A DNA stretch of 64,000 nucleotides from Epilithonimonas caeni DSM 17710 (lineage in GTDB: Bacteria; Bacteroidota; Bacteroidia; Flavobacteriales; Weeksellaceae), in NCBI RefSeq assembly GCF_000426465.1, contig NZ_AUFK01000009.1, positions 744,001-808,000 on the forward strand, written 5' to 3'. The notes under the pieces are model-generated. The model searched no databases. It saw nothing but the letters and a program-made list of their open reading frames with translations, and was not told where the DNA came from. The stretch's first letter is position 1. Each line of letters opens with the position of its first letter. Shown piece after piece: positions 1 to 8,015 of the stretch. The position numbers and the translations under genes were made by a program.

Positions 1-335
1 GCGGGGTCAAGGTGGTCAGAGCCATCAGCATTTGTTTGAATGGTTGAAGTAAAAGACGGTGCAATCGTATTTAGGATTTGATTGATATTGGTCTGTGGCA
101 GAGACTGTTGAATATCTTTCAGATTGAAAACATCCACAGGAACCGGACTATCCGCTTTGGAACGTCCTCCACTTCTGGAACCTACCAAAACAACTTCTTC
201 AATCTGTTTATCAGAAGTTGTGTCTTTAACAGGTTTGGTTTCCTGCGCCTGAGCTAAAGAAATTCCCGAAAAGAAAATCACAGCTGTCGATAAAGCAGCT
301 ATTTTCCCGGAATTAAACATCGATTTTTGAATCAT
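1..335 (-). CDS. TonB-dependent receptor, N-terminal part (cut by window edge)
   Basis: This is the first ~111 residues of an outer-membrane active-transport receptor; the rest lies before base 1. Translation from the ATG at 335 gives a signal peptide (charged start, then hydrophobic AALSTAVIFFSGISLAQAQ). A TonB-box-like stretch (EEVVLVGSR) and the start of a plug domain (PVPVDVFNLKDIQQ, then NINQILNTIAPSF) follow. Such receptors import siderophores, cobalamin, sugars or peptides using energy from TonB-ExbBD. The substrate cannot be read from this fragment. The leader carries a SAM-I riboswitch and an intrinsic terminator, so expression should fall when S-adenosylmethionine is plentiful. This points to uptake of a methionine-, sulfur- or cobalamin-related nutrient (inference). 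Confidence 0.88.
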   Translation of the reverse strand, partial: MIQKSMFNSGKIAALSTAVIFFSGISLAQAQETKPVKDTTSDKQIEEVVLVGSRSGGRSKADSPVPVDVFNLKDIQQSLPQTNINQILNTIAPSFTSTIQTNADGSDHLDP

Positions 336-368
336 ATTTTTAAATTTTACGTTTTATATAAAAAAGAA

Positions 369-398
369 AACTTCTCCCAGACAAGTCTGAAAGAAGTT
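369..398 (-). terminator. Riboswitch expression-platform terminator
   Basis: On the minus strand AACTTCT pairs with AGAAGTT, with an inner CAGAC/GTCTG stem, and a T-rich run (complement of 361-370) follows. It lies between the SAM-I aptamer and the receptor ATG, the expected place for a transcription-attenuation platform. Confidence 0.8.
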
Positions 399-438
399 AT
401 ATTGGAACGGTATCGCACCCGCAATTAAACATTTTCAA

Positions 439-537
439 CTTATCTTTCCTTTTTTCAAAGGCTGAATGTAACACCTTACCAAAGCGGCAGGTTGTTAAGA
501 CTTCAACGGGTCAGTTCCCTCGGTCTTTCTTAATAAG
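439..537 (-). ncRNA. SAM-I (S-box) riboswitch aptamer
   Basis: Read on the minus strand, the segment opens with CTTATTAAGAAAG and closes with AAAGATAAG, forming P1. It contains the S-box core blocks GAGGGAACTGACCC, then GAAGTC, CAACC and GGTGTTACATTC in the standard order and spacing. The family binds S-adenosylmethionine and normally switches genes off. The downstream gene here is a TonB-dependent receptor rather than a methionine biosynthesis enzyme. The identification rests on the consensus core; no covariance model was run. Confidence 0.85.
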
Positions 538-563
538 TATGACAGCAATTCATTATCACAGTA

Positions 564-594
564 CAAAACTATTACAAGATTTTTTTTTAAGCAA
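564..594 (-). promoter_or_regulatory. Promoter of the riboswitch-TonB receptor transcript
   Basis: On the minus strand TTG (594-592), a 20-nt spacer and TAGTTTTG (571-564) match the Bacteroidota TTG/TAnnTTTG promoter. Transcription would begin near 557, about 20 nt before the riboswitch P1. Confidence 0.55.
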
Positions 595-616
595 ATTTAA
601 TTCATACTAATTCGAT

Positions 617-667
617 ATGATAAATATCATACTGATTTTAATTTATTGATTCAATGCCAATTGGCAT
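617..667. promoter_or_regulatory. Two palindromes upstream of the DUF72 operon
   Basis: ATGATA-AA-TATCAT (617-630) and the perfect 14-bp palindrome ATGCCAATTGGCAT (654-667) lie between the divergent TonB receptor and DUF72 genes. The second ends 21 nt before the DUF72 start codon. They are candidate operator sites; no regulator is identifiable. Confidence 0.35.
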
Positions 668-688
668 AAGATTTAATTATCAAATAAG

Positions 689-1423
689 ATGAAAGACTCC
701 AAATTAAAATATCATATCGGTTGTTCCGGATTCTATAATACAGACTGGAAAGGCTCACTATATCCTGAGAATTCTCAGAACAAGGATTTTCTGAAACTAT
801 ATTCTCAAACTTTTGACACAGTCGAAATCAATAGTACATTTTACAGAAAACCAACAGCAAAGACGCTTCAGAAATGGAATGATGAAACGCCTAAAGATTT
901 TAAATTCTTTATTAAAATCCCAAAAACGATTTCTCATTCAGGCTATTCTGAAAGTAAGAAAGAAGAGTTTTCCGATTTCTGTAATTATATCAATGAAAAT
1001 ATTGGGAACAAATTGGCCGGGTTTCTCATTCAGTTTCCGGCTTCTTTTCATTGTACAGATGATAATATGAAATGGCTGATTGGAACATTAACTGATGATT
1101 TTTTAATTGCAGTAGAATTCCGACACACTTCTTGGTGGAATGAGGAAGTTTTTGATTTATTCAAAAAATACCAATGGATTTTTTGTGGTGTCAGTTTTCC
1201 CGGAAAAATTTCGGAAGATGTTATTGTTACTAATTCCGGAATCGGATATTATCGTCTACACGGGAAACCGATTCTTTATAAATCCCCTTATTCAGAAGAG
1301 TTTCTGGATAATCTGGTTAAAGAAATCAAGGCAACAAATCAGGAATTCTACATCTATTTCAATAATACCTGGGGAACTTCTGCAATAGAAAATTCATTAT
1401 ATTTAAAGAAAATTCTGGAATAA
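689..1423 (+). CDS. DUF72 family protein (YecE-like)
   Basis: This 244-residue protein has the hallmarks of the DUF72/YecE family, a TIM-barrel-like fold of unknown activity. It opens with YHIGCSGFYNTDWKGSLYP and then shows FDTVEINSTFYRKP, FKFFIKIPKTISH, FLIQFPASFH, VEFRHTSWW and YYRLHGKP, ending in YIYFNNTWGTSAIENS. Length is normal for the family. It is the first gene of a tight operon: the sirtuin starts 1 nt after its stop and the GNAT/nitrilase gene overlaps the sirtuin. No signal peptide is seen, so it is likely cytoplasmic. The biochemical role is unknown. Confidence 0.9.
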   Translation: MKDSKLKYHIGCSGFYNTDWKGSLYPENSQNKDFLKLYSQTFDTVEINSTFYRKPTAKTLQKWNDETPKDFKFFIKIPKTISHSGYSESKKEEFSDFCNYINENIGNKLAGFLIQFPASFHCTDDNMKWLIGTLTDDFLIAVEFRHTSWWNEEVFDLFKKYQWIFCGVSFPGKISEDVIVTNSGIGYYRLHGKPILYKSPYSEEFLDNLVKEIKATNQEFYIYFNNTWGTSAIENSLYLKKILE

Positions 1424-1424
1424 A

Positions 1425-2117
1425 TTGAAAAAGTTAGTGGTATTGTCAGGCGCAGGGATTTCTGCGGAAAGTGGTATTAAAACATTTCGCGATTCTAATG
1501 GACTTTGGGAAAATCACCGGATTGAAGATGTTGCTTCACCCGAAGGTTTTGCAAGGAATCCACAATTGGTTTTGGACTTTTACAATGCAAGACGAAAACA
1601 GCTGAAAGAAGTTGAACCTAACTCGGCTCACAAATTGCTTGCAGAATTGGAGGATTTTTTCGACGTTCATATCATCACGCAAAATGTGGATGACTTGCAT
1701 GAGCGAGGCGGTTCTTCAAAGATCGTTCACCTTCACGGCGAACTCAGAAAAGCAAGGTCTTCTGCAAATGAAAACGAAATCCTTGATTGGGAAGAAGATA
1801 TCAAGATTGGCGATTTCCACTCCGATGGTTCACAGCTTCGTCCACATATTGTGTGGTTCGGAGAAATGGTTCCGGAGATGGACAATGCAATTGAAATTGC
1901 TTCTAAGGCAGATCTATTTTTGGTTATCGGAACAAGTATGCAGGTTTATCCGGCCGCTTCCGTTATTAGGTATGTTCCAAGTCATTGTGAAGTTTTCGTT
2001 ATTGATCCTAATCTTGAAAATCCCAATTCTTTTACCAAAAATGAGAATTATGTCAGATCCTCAGCAACGGAAGGGATGAAACAATTGAAAGAGATTTTAA
2101 TTAAAAAATATAAATAA
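1425..2117 (+). CDS. cobB: NAD-dependent protein deacylase, SIR2 family (SIRT5-like)
   Basis: This sirtuin removes acyl groups from protein lysines using NAD+. Visible motifs are GAGISAESGIKTFR (residues 9-22, NAD binding), TQNVDDLHERGG (85-96), HLHGE with the likely catalytic His104, PHIVWFGEMVP and GTSMQVYPAA. Tyr53 and Arg56 form the YxxR pair that marks class III sirtuins (desuccinylase/demalonylase, as in SIRT5 and E. coli CobB). The zinc-module segment (about 108-140) contains no cysteines, so the structural zinc is absent. The start is TTG at 1425, 1 nt after the DUF72 stop; no ATG is available nearby. The stop overlaps the next ATG (TAATG), so translation is probably coupled. Confidence 0.92.
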   Translation: MKKLVVLSGAGISAESGIKTFRDSNGLWENHRIEDVASPEGFARNPQLVLDFYNARRKQLKEVEPNSAHKLLAELEDFFDVHIITQNVDDLHERGGSSKIVHLHGELRKARSSANENEILDWEEDIKIGDFHSDGSQLRPHIVWFGEMVPEMDNAIEIASKADLFLVIGTSMQVYPAASVIRYVPSHCEVFVIDPNLENPNSFTKNENYVRSSATEGMKQLKEILIKKYK

Positions 2118-3628
2118 TGCAGGTAGAAATCAGAAAATTAAGTATTGATGATTATGATGAATTGGCAGAAGCAATGCAAAAAGCTTATCCGGAGATTGAT
2201 GATAATGTCTGGAGCAAACGGAATATCCAAAAACTGACCTCCATTTTTGCAGACGGACAAATCTGTATTTTGGTTGACGGAAAATTGGCCGCCGCCGCAT
2301 TATCGATCATTGTCCAGTACGAATTGTTTGGCGACCAGCATACTTATAATGAAATCACGGGAAACGAGTCTTTCAACACACACAGCAACAACGGAAATGT
2401 CCTTTATGGAATAGAGATTTTTGTCGACCCGGAATTCCGAACTTTAAGATTAGGAAGAAGACTTTATGATGCGAGAAAAGAACTTTGTGAGATCCTTAAT
2501 CTAAAATCAATAATCGTTGGCGGAAGAATCCCGAATTATCATCTGTACAGCAAAGAATTATTACCAAGACAATACATCAACAAAGTCAGAAATAAGGAAA
2601 TCTATGACCCGGTTTTAAGCTTTCAAATCGGAAATAATTTCTCTCCTGTTAAAATTTTAAAGGGTTATCTAAAAGGCGATACAGAATCTGAGGAATACGC
2701 AGTTCTTCTTCAATGGAACAACATCTACTACACGGCGAAGAAAAACACGATGCAGGACAGCGTGATACGTCTCGGATTGATCCAGTGGCAGATGCGTTCT
2801 TTGAAAGATATCGAGGATTTTTACAAGCAGGTTGAGTTTTTCGTAGATGCTGTTGCGGGTTATCAGTCAGATTTTTGTTTGTTTCCGGAATTGTTCAATA
2901 CGCCTCTACTTGCTCCTTTCAATCATCTGAATGAACGCGAATCTATGGAAAAACTATCTGAATTAACAGAAGAAATCAAAGAAAAAATATCCGAATTCGC
3001 TGTCAGTTACAATGTTAATATCATCTCCGGAAGTATGCCGATTTTGGAAGACGGAAAACTTTATAATGTGAGTTATCTGCTTCACAGAGACGGAAAAATT
3101 GATGAATATAGAAAAGTCCACATCACGCCAAACGAACGAAAGTATTATGGAATGACCGGCGGGAATGAAATCAAAGTGTTCGATACAGATTGCGGAAAAA
3201 TAGGAGTCATTATATGTTATGATGTTGAGTTTCCGGAATTGCCAAGATTATTGGCTGACCAGGGAATGAAAATCCTCTTCGTTCCTTATCTTACAGACAC
3301 CCAGAATGCCTATATGCGCGTCCGTCATTGTGCTGCTGCACGAGCAATCGAAAACGAGTGTTACGTTGCGATTGCCGGTTGCGTCGGTAATTTGCCCGGT
3401 GTTAATAATATGGATATCCAGTTTGGGCAGGCAGCGGTTTTCACACCTTCAGACTTTGCCTTTCCTTCTAATGCTATTAAGGGTGAAGCCACACCGAATA
3501 CAGAAATGACCTTGATCGTAGATGTAGACCTAAACCTTCTGAAAGAATTGCATTACAATGGCTCCGTAAAAACGTTGACAGACAGGAGACAAGATCTGTA
3601 TGATGTAATTCTGAGAAACCAGAGTTAA
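2117..3628 (+). CDS. GNAT acetyltransferase / carbon-nitrogen hydrolase fusion
   Basis: A 503-residue two-domain enzyme. Residues 1 to about 170 form a GNAT domain with an acetyl-CoA loop at FRTLRLGRRLYDARKELCE. Residues from about 215 to the end form a nitrilase-superfamily domain with the Glu-Lys-Cys triad in CLFPELFN, YRKVHITPNE and GVIICYDVEFPE. Nitrilase relatives hydrolyse amides or nitriles; the GNAT half should transfer an acyl group. The combined substrate is unknown. The ATG overlaps the sirtuin stop by one base. Being coupled to a deacylase suggests a role in acyl-group metabolism or repair, but this is inference. Confidence 0.92.
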   Translation: MQVEIRKLSIDDYDELAEAMQKAYPEIDDNVWSKRNIQKLTSIFADGQICILVDGKLAAAALSIIVQYELFGDQHTYNEITGNESFNTHSNNGNVLYGIEIFVDPEFRTLRLGRRLYDARKELCEILNLKSIIVGGRIPNYHLYSKELLPRQYINKVRNKEIYDPVLSFQIGNNFSPVKILKGYLKGDTESEEYAVLLQWNNIYYTAKKNTMQDSVIRLGLIQWQMRSLKDIEDFYKQVEFFVDAVAGYQSDFCLFPELFNTPLLAPFNHLNERESMEKLSELTEEIKEKISEFAVSYNVNIISGSMPILEDGKLYNVSYLLHRDGKIDEYRKVHITPNERKYYGMTGGNEIKVFDTDCGKIGVIICYDVEFPELPRLLADQGMKILFVPYLTDTQNAYMRVRHCAAARAIENECYVAIAGCVGNLPGVNNMDIQFGQAAVFTPSDFAFPSNAIKGEATPNTEMTLIVDVDLNLLKELHYNGSVKTLTDRRQDLYDVILRNQS

Positions 3629-3671
3629 TTTTATTTATGAAACTATTTAACATCACTTAGATTTAATCATC

Positions 3672-3679
3672 TAATTTTG
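3672..3679 (+). promoter_or_regulatory. TAnnTTTG promoter element before the DUF4197 gene
   Basis: TAATTTTG matches the Bacteroidota -7 element and lies 15 nt before the ATG at 3695. No clear -33 TTG was placed. Confidence 0.4.
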
Positions 3680-3694
3680 TAAAAAATATATTTA

Positions 3695-4489
3695 ATGAAA
3701 AAGAATTATTTAATTGCTGTCGGTTTATTATTTTCAATTCCCACTCAAGCACAAATTTTTGATGTATTAAAATCTGTTGTTAAAGATAAAACAGGTGTTG
3801 ACCTTGATCAAGGCAAAGCAACCCCTTCAACAAATACAAGTACAACTTCTACAACCAATTCCAACATCAATCTTGGAAATCTAACTTCCTCTCAAATCTC
3901 ATCGGGTCTGAAAGAAGCTCTTAATCTGGGAGTAAAAGAAGGCGTACAAAAGCTTGGAGTAACAGATGGTTTCTTAAAAAATGAAGCAGTAAAAATCCTA
4001 ATGCCGGAGAAATTAAGAAAAATCGAAACCACGCTTAGAAGTTTAGGAATGGGAAGTTTGGCGGACCAAGGTGTAAAATTACTGAACAGAGCTGCTGAAG
4101 ATGCCGTAACAGAAGCCACTCCGATTTTTACGAATGCGATTACCTCAATGACGATCACAGATGCAAAAAACATTCTTCTTGGAAGTGATAATGCAGCAAC
4201 CAATTATTTACAGACCAAAACACAAAGTCAGCTGTTCACTGCTTTTCAACCCAAAGTAAAGGCTTCGCTTGGGAAAGTTGGCGCTGACACGGTTTGGAAA
4301 AACATCATTTCAAAATATAATACTTTTACAGGACAATCTGTAACCACGGATTTGAATGAATATGTAACCACGGAAACCATCAACGGTGTTTTCAAAATGG
4401 TAGCGGAAAAAGAAACGGGAATCCGAAATAACTCTGCGCTCAGAACGACCTCGCTTTTGGAGAAAGTTTTTGGAGCAGTTAAGAAGTAA
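3695..4489 (+). CDS. DUF4197 family secreted/periplasmic protein
   Basis: A 264-residue protein with a signal peptide (MKKNYLIAVGLLFSIPTQAQ) and a Ser/Thr/Asn-rich linker at about 40-62. The body matches DUF4197: SSGLKEALNLGVKEGVQKLG, LPEKLRK-like VKILMPEKLRKIE, LNRAAEDAVTEATPIFTNAITSMTITDAKNILLG, and the QLFTAFQPKVKASLGKVG and TTETINGVFKMVAEKE blocks. The function of DUF4197 is unknown. It is monocistronic, with its own promoter element and a terminator just downstream. Confidence 0.88.
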   Translation: MKKNYLIAVGLLFSIPTQAQIFDVLKSVVKDKTGVDLDQGKATPSTNTSTTSTTNSNINLGNLTSSQISSGLKEALNLGVKEGVQKLGVTDGFLKNEAVKILMPEKLRKIETTLRSLGMGSLADQGVKLLNRAAEDAVTEATPIFTNAITSMTITDAKNILLGSDNAATNYLQTKTQSQLFTAFQPKVKASLGKVGADTVWKNIISKYNTFTGQSVTTDLNEYVTTETINGVFKMVAEKETGIRNNSALRTTSLLEKVFGAVKK

Positions 4490-4517
4490 TTCTAGAAGTT
4501 AGAAATTAGACATAAAA

Positions 4518-4541
4518 AATCCGCAATATCATTTGCGGATT
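4518..4541 (+). terminator. Intrinsic terminator between DUF4197 and scoB
   Basis: AATCCGCA and TTGCGGATT pair around a short loop, with A-runs on one side and T-runs on the other, so it can end both converging transcripts. Confidence 0.75.
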
Positions 4542-4571
4542 TTTTCATTATTAATTATTCATCTTAATTAG

Positions 4572-5225
4572 TTAAAACTTCATCTCCGGAATTTCTCCTT
4601 CAATAATCAATTCAGCTTCTGTGGCTTTTACAATATCTTCCACAGAAATCCCAGGCGCTCTTTCCAAAAGTTTGAAACCTTTATCTGTAATTTCCATAAC
4701 CGCTAATTCCGTTACCACTTTTTTGACGCAATTGACGCCTGTCAAAGGCAATGTACATTTTTTGAGGATTTTTGATTCGCCGGCTTTGTTCACGTGCATC
4801 ATTGCTACAATGATATTTTCTGCAGAGGCAACCAAATCCATTGCGCCGCCCATTCCTTTGACCATTTTTCCGGGAATTTTCCAGTTGGCAATATCGCCGT
4901 TCTCAGAAACTTCCATTGCGCCTAGAATCGTCAAATCCACTTTCTGACTTCTGATCATCCCAAAACTGAACGCCGAATCAAAAAAAGAACCGCCGGGAAG
5001 AATCGTGATAGTCTGCTTTCCTGCATTGATCAGGTCTGCATCTTCTTCGCCTTCGAAAGGAAAAGGCCCCATTCCCAGAACGCCATTTTCACTCTGGAAT
5101 TCCACCGAAATATCCTCCGGAACATAGTTTGCTACCAAAGTCGGAATCCCGATTCCAAGATTGACGTACATCCCGTCTTTCACTTCTTTTGATATGCGTT
5201 GTGCGATTTGTTCTTTTGTCAGCAT
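4572..5225 (-). CDS. scoB: 3-oxoacid CoA-transferase subunit B
   Basis: Beta subunit (217 residues) of succinyl-CoA:3-ketoacid CoA-transferase, which moves CoA between succinyl-CoA and acetoacetate. Motifs: MYVNLGIGIPTLVANYVP at the N-terminus, FQSENGVLGMGPFP containing the catalytic Glu of the SENG motif, DLINAGKQTITILPGGSFFDSA and GAMEVSENGDIANWKIPGKMVKGMGGAMDL. Length is normal. The alpha subunit is on the same strand but about 2.8 kb upstream, with two opposite-strand genes in between, so they are unlikely to share a transcript. The thiolase at 19.7-20.9 kb handles the same acetoacetyl-CoA pool. Confidence 0.95.
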   Translation of the reverse strand: MLTKEQIAQRISKEVKDGMYVNLGIGIPTLVANYVPEDISVEFQSENGVLGMGPFPFEGEEDADLINAGKQTITILPGGSFFDSAFSFGMIRSQKVDLTILGAMEVSENGDIANWKIPGKMVKGMGGAMDLVASAENIIVAMMHVNKAGESKILKKCTLPLTGVNCVKKVVTELAVMEITDKGFKLLERAPGISVEDIVKATEAELIIEGEIPEMKF

Positions 5226-5323
5226 AGTAAAATCTTATACCGCAATATATCAATATTTCACGTTATAGAAAAATGCTTTTCCCATCACAGTAAATATTAA
5301 TAAAACAATCAGATTTATATCAG

Positions 5324-5331
5324 TAAATTTG
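5324..5331 (+). promoter_or_regulatory. TAnnTTTG promoter element before the ABC exporter
   Basis: TAAATTTG lies 12 nt before the ATG at 5344, implying a very short leader. Confidence 0.45.
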
Positions 5332-5343
5332 CAATTCTAATTT

Positions 5344-7131
5344 ATGAAAACATTATTACATTACCTCAAACCACATAAATGGCTGATTATCGCCTCGCTG
5401 GTTTTAGCCGCAATCAATCAGGTATTTTCATTATTTGCGCCCGCAATTACAGGAAATATCCTAGACCAATTGGTAACGCATCCACACTTTTTTGACAAAG
5501 AAAAACTGATTCCCAGAAATCTGAATCAATTTCTTTACGGGACCGATATTTATCACGGTGCATTTTACTTTTTAGGCTTACTGATTGGAACGGCGATGGT
5601 CAGCAGAATTGCAAAAGCGTTTCAGGATTATGCCGTTAATGTCATTACGCAGAAATTCGGGGCTAATATTTTCACGGACGGTTTACAGCATTCTATGGCG
5701 TTGCCTTATCAGGAATTCGAAGACCAGAGAAGCGGCGAAACGTTGTCGATTCTAACTAAAGTAAGAGAAGATTCGGTGAAGTTTATTACTAATTTCATTA
5801 ATGTGTTTTTTGGGATTTTAGTAAGTATCATTTTCGTTTCGGTTTACGCTCTCAGACTGCATTGGTCGATAATGCCCGTATATATTGTCGGGATTTTCCT
5901 GATCGCATTTGTTACCAACCTGCTCAGTAAAAGAATCAAAAATATTCAGAAAACCATTGTTCTCGAAACTACAAGTCTGGCTGGAAGCACTACCGAAAGT
6001 TTAAGAAACATAGAAATTGTAAAAAGTTTAGGTTTGACCAAACAGGAAATCAAACGTCTTAATAACAATACTTATAAAATTCTAGGACTCGAACTGAAGA
6101 AAGTAAAAAGCATCCGTTCATTGAGTTTTATTCAGGGAACGATGGTCAATTTTCTTCAGCAGTTGATTACTTTGACACTTCTGTATTTGATTTTCCGGGA
6201 TGTTGTAACCCCGGGACAATATCTGTCATTGATGTTTTATGGATTTTTCATTTTCGGTCCGATGCAGGAAATCGGGAATATCATCATTTCTTATCGTGAG
6301 GCCGAAGCTTCTTTGAAGAACTTTGATAACCTGATGAAAAAACCTGTGGAAGAAAAACCGCACACACCAAAACAAATCGGTTCAATCAATGAGCTGGAAT
6401 TCAAGCACGTTTCTTTCAAACATCAATCAGCGCAGTTCAAGGCTTTGAATAACATTTCATTTGATGTAAAAAATGGCGAAACGATTGCGTTTGTTGGCCC
6501 GAGTGGTTCCGGAAAAAGTACATTGGTAAAATTACTCGTTGGATTGTACCGACCTCAGGAAGGTAATATTTTCTATAATCAAATCAACGGGAAAGAATTT
6601 GACTTTGATGAACTGAGAAACCAAATTGGGTTTGTGACACAAGACACACAGCTTTTTGCAGGAACTATTAAGGAAAATCTACTGTTCGTGAATCCAAATG
6701 CCAGCGAAGAAGACATCCAACTCGCTTTGAAAAAATCCAGCACCAAATCGTTATTGGAACGTGCTGAAAAAGGCATCGAAACGGTTATCGGCGAAGGTGG
6801 ACTGAAATTAAGTGGTGGCGAAAAACAAAGAATCGCAATTGCAAGAGCATTATTGAGAAAACCAAACTTGTTAATTTTTGACGAAGCCACTTCTGCTTTG
6901 GATAGTATTACGGAAGAAGAAATCACTTCAACCATCAAGGAAATTTCGCAACAAAAAGAACAAATCACCGTACTCATCGCCCACAGATTAAGTACGATTA
7001 TGCACGCCGACCGAATCTATGTTTTGGAACGCGGACAAGTCATAGAAACCGGCTCACACGAAAATCTGATTGCAGAAAAAGGTTTGTATTATGCAATGTG
7101 GAGACAGCAGATTGGGGAGAGGAAGGTTTAA
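5344..7131 (+). CDS. ABC exporter half-transporter (permease plus ATPase)
   Basis: A 595-residue type-IV (MsbA/MdlB-like) exporter half-molecule that probably works as a homodimer in the inner membrane. Residues 1 to about 325 hold the transmembrane domain, with hydrophobic helices near 15-35, 68-90, 150-195 and 265-310. Residues from about 345 form the nucleotide-binding domain: Walker A GPSGSGKST, Q-loop FVTQDTQLF, signature LSGGEKQR, Walker B LLIFDEATSALD and H-loop IAHRLS. The substrate is unknown. It sits alone on the plus strand between the two CoA-transferase subunit genes, with the AT-rich orphan gene 55 nt downstream. Confidence 0.93.
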   Translation: MKTLLHYLKPHKWLIIASLVLAAINQVFSLFAPAITGNILDQLVTHPHFFDKEKLIPRNLNQFLYGTDIYHGAFYFLGLLIGTAMVSRIAKAFQDYAVNVITQKFGANIFTDGLQHSMALPYQEFEDQRSGETLSILTKVREDSVKFITNFINVFFGILVSIIFVSVYALRLHWSIMPVYIVGIFLIAFVTNLLSKRIKNIQKTIVLETTSLAGSTTESLRNIEIVKSLGLTKQEIKRLNNNTYKILGLELKKVKSIRSLSFIQGTMVNFLQQLITLTLLYLIFRDVVTPGQYLSLMFYGFFIFGPMQEIGNIIISYREAEASLKNFDNLMKKPVEEKPHTPKQIGSINELEFKHVSFKHQSAQFKALNNISFDVKNGETIAFVGPSGSGKSTLVKLLVGLYRPQEGNIFYNQINGKEFDFDELRNQIGFVTQDTQLFAGTIKENLLFVNPNASEEDIQLALKKSSTKSLLERAEKGIETVIGEGGLKLSGGEKQRIAIARALLRKPNLLIFDEATSALDSITEEEITSTIKEISQQKEQITVLIAHRLSTIMHADRIYVLERGQVIETGSHENLIAEKGLYYAMWRQQIGERKV

Positions 7132-7186
7132 ATTTGATTACATAATTATAGAGTATATTTACTAACAGTATCAATTTTTATAATAC

Positions 7187-7984
7187 GTGGAAAATTTCTC
7201 CTTTGAATTTGAAAAGGCTCAAGCCGAATTTATTAAATCAAATGCTTCCGAAAAAAGCATTGAGAATATTTATGACATTATCAATTTTTTAAAAGATATT
7301 GACGAGAAAAATTTTGAAGAAAATTATACTCTCGCTTGTGCGTATGAGTTAATTGAAGAAAACATTTATGCTTCAAATATTATTGAAAAATTGTTATATA
7401 ATAATTTTAATGAGTTTGAAACTAAAAAATTAAGTTTACTCCAAGAACATATCAAATCTAAAAATAGCTGGAATAAAAAAACTTACAGGGATTTAAGAGA
7501 CGCAAAGTCTGTTAAAATACCCACCAAATTGAAATTGAATGATTTTATTATTTCAAATGCAAATGACGAGAATAAATATAGAATAACTCTTACTAACGAA
7601 ATTGAAAGTATTGTAATACTGAATAAAAATGTAAAAATTGAAGATTTATGGTTAGATGATAACAACAGCGTAGTATTTTCAAATAATAACCCTACAAATT
7701 CATTGCTATTAAAATTGATTGATTATATAGAATGGATAGGAGATATAAAAGACGAACTATTAAATTTTCATAATAAATTATTACTTACAGAAGGTGAACT
7801 TTTATATGTAGGGCAAAAATGGTATGATAGTTTAGATATAATTGATTTCTGGATTGAGGTTGATGATTTTGAAAATTTTGAAACACACTTAATTTTACTC
7901 GATTATCTTCAAAATGGTTATGGATTTCGTCTTGAGATTGAAAACAGAAACATTAAAAGTATTGAATATGACCCAAATTTATGA
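7187..7984 (+). CDS. Unrecognised AT-rich protein
   Basis: A 265-residue protein I do not recognise. It is acidic and rich in Asn, Ile, Leu, Glu and Asp, with no signal peptide or membrane segment. The N-terminal ~110 residues look helical (possibly TPR-like: IYDIINFLKDI, YTLACAYELIEENIYASNIIEKLL). The C-terminal half (about 120-260) looks like a mixed alpha/beta domain ending in FRLEIENRNIKSIEYDPNL. The start is GTG at 7187; the protein has no methionine after position 1, so no internal ATG start is possible. Base composition is visibly more AT-rich than its neighbours, suggesting recent acquisition. A toxin-immunity-type protein is possible but unproven. Confidence 0.7.
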   Translation: MENFSFEFEKAQAEFIKSNASEKSIENIYDIINFLKDIDEKNFEENYTLACAYELIEENIYASNIIEKLLYNNFNEFETKKLSLLQEHIKSKNSWNKKTYRDLRDAKSVKIPTKLKLNDFIISNANDENKYRITLTNEIESIVILNKNVKIEDLWLDDNNSVVFSNNNPTNSLLLKLIDYIEWIGDIKDELLNFHNKLLLTEGELLYVGQKWYDSLDIIDFWIEVDDFENFETHLILLDYLQNGYGFRLEIENRNIKSIEYDPNL

Positions 7985-8015
7985 AAGAGGATAAAATAAA
8001 TTATCAAAGCATAAA

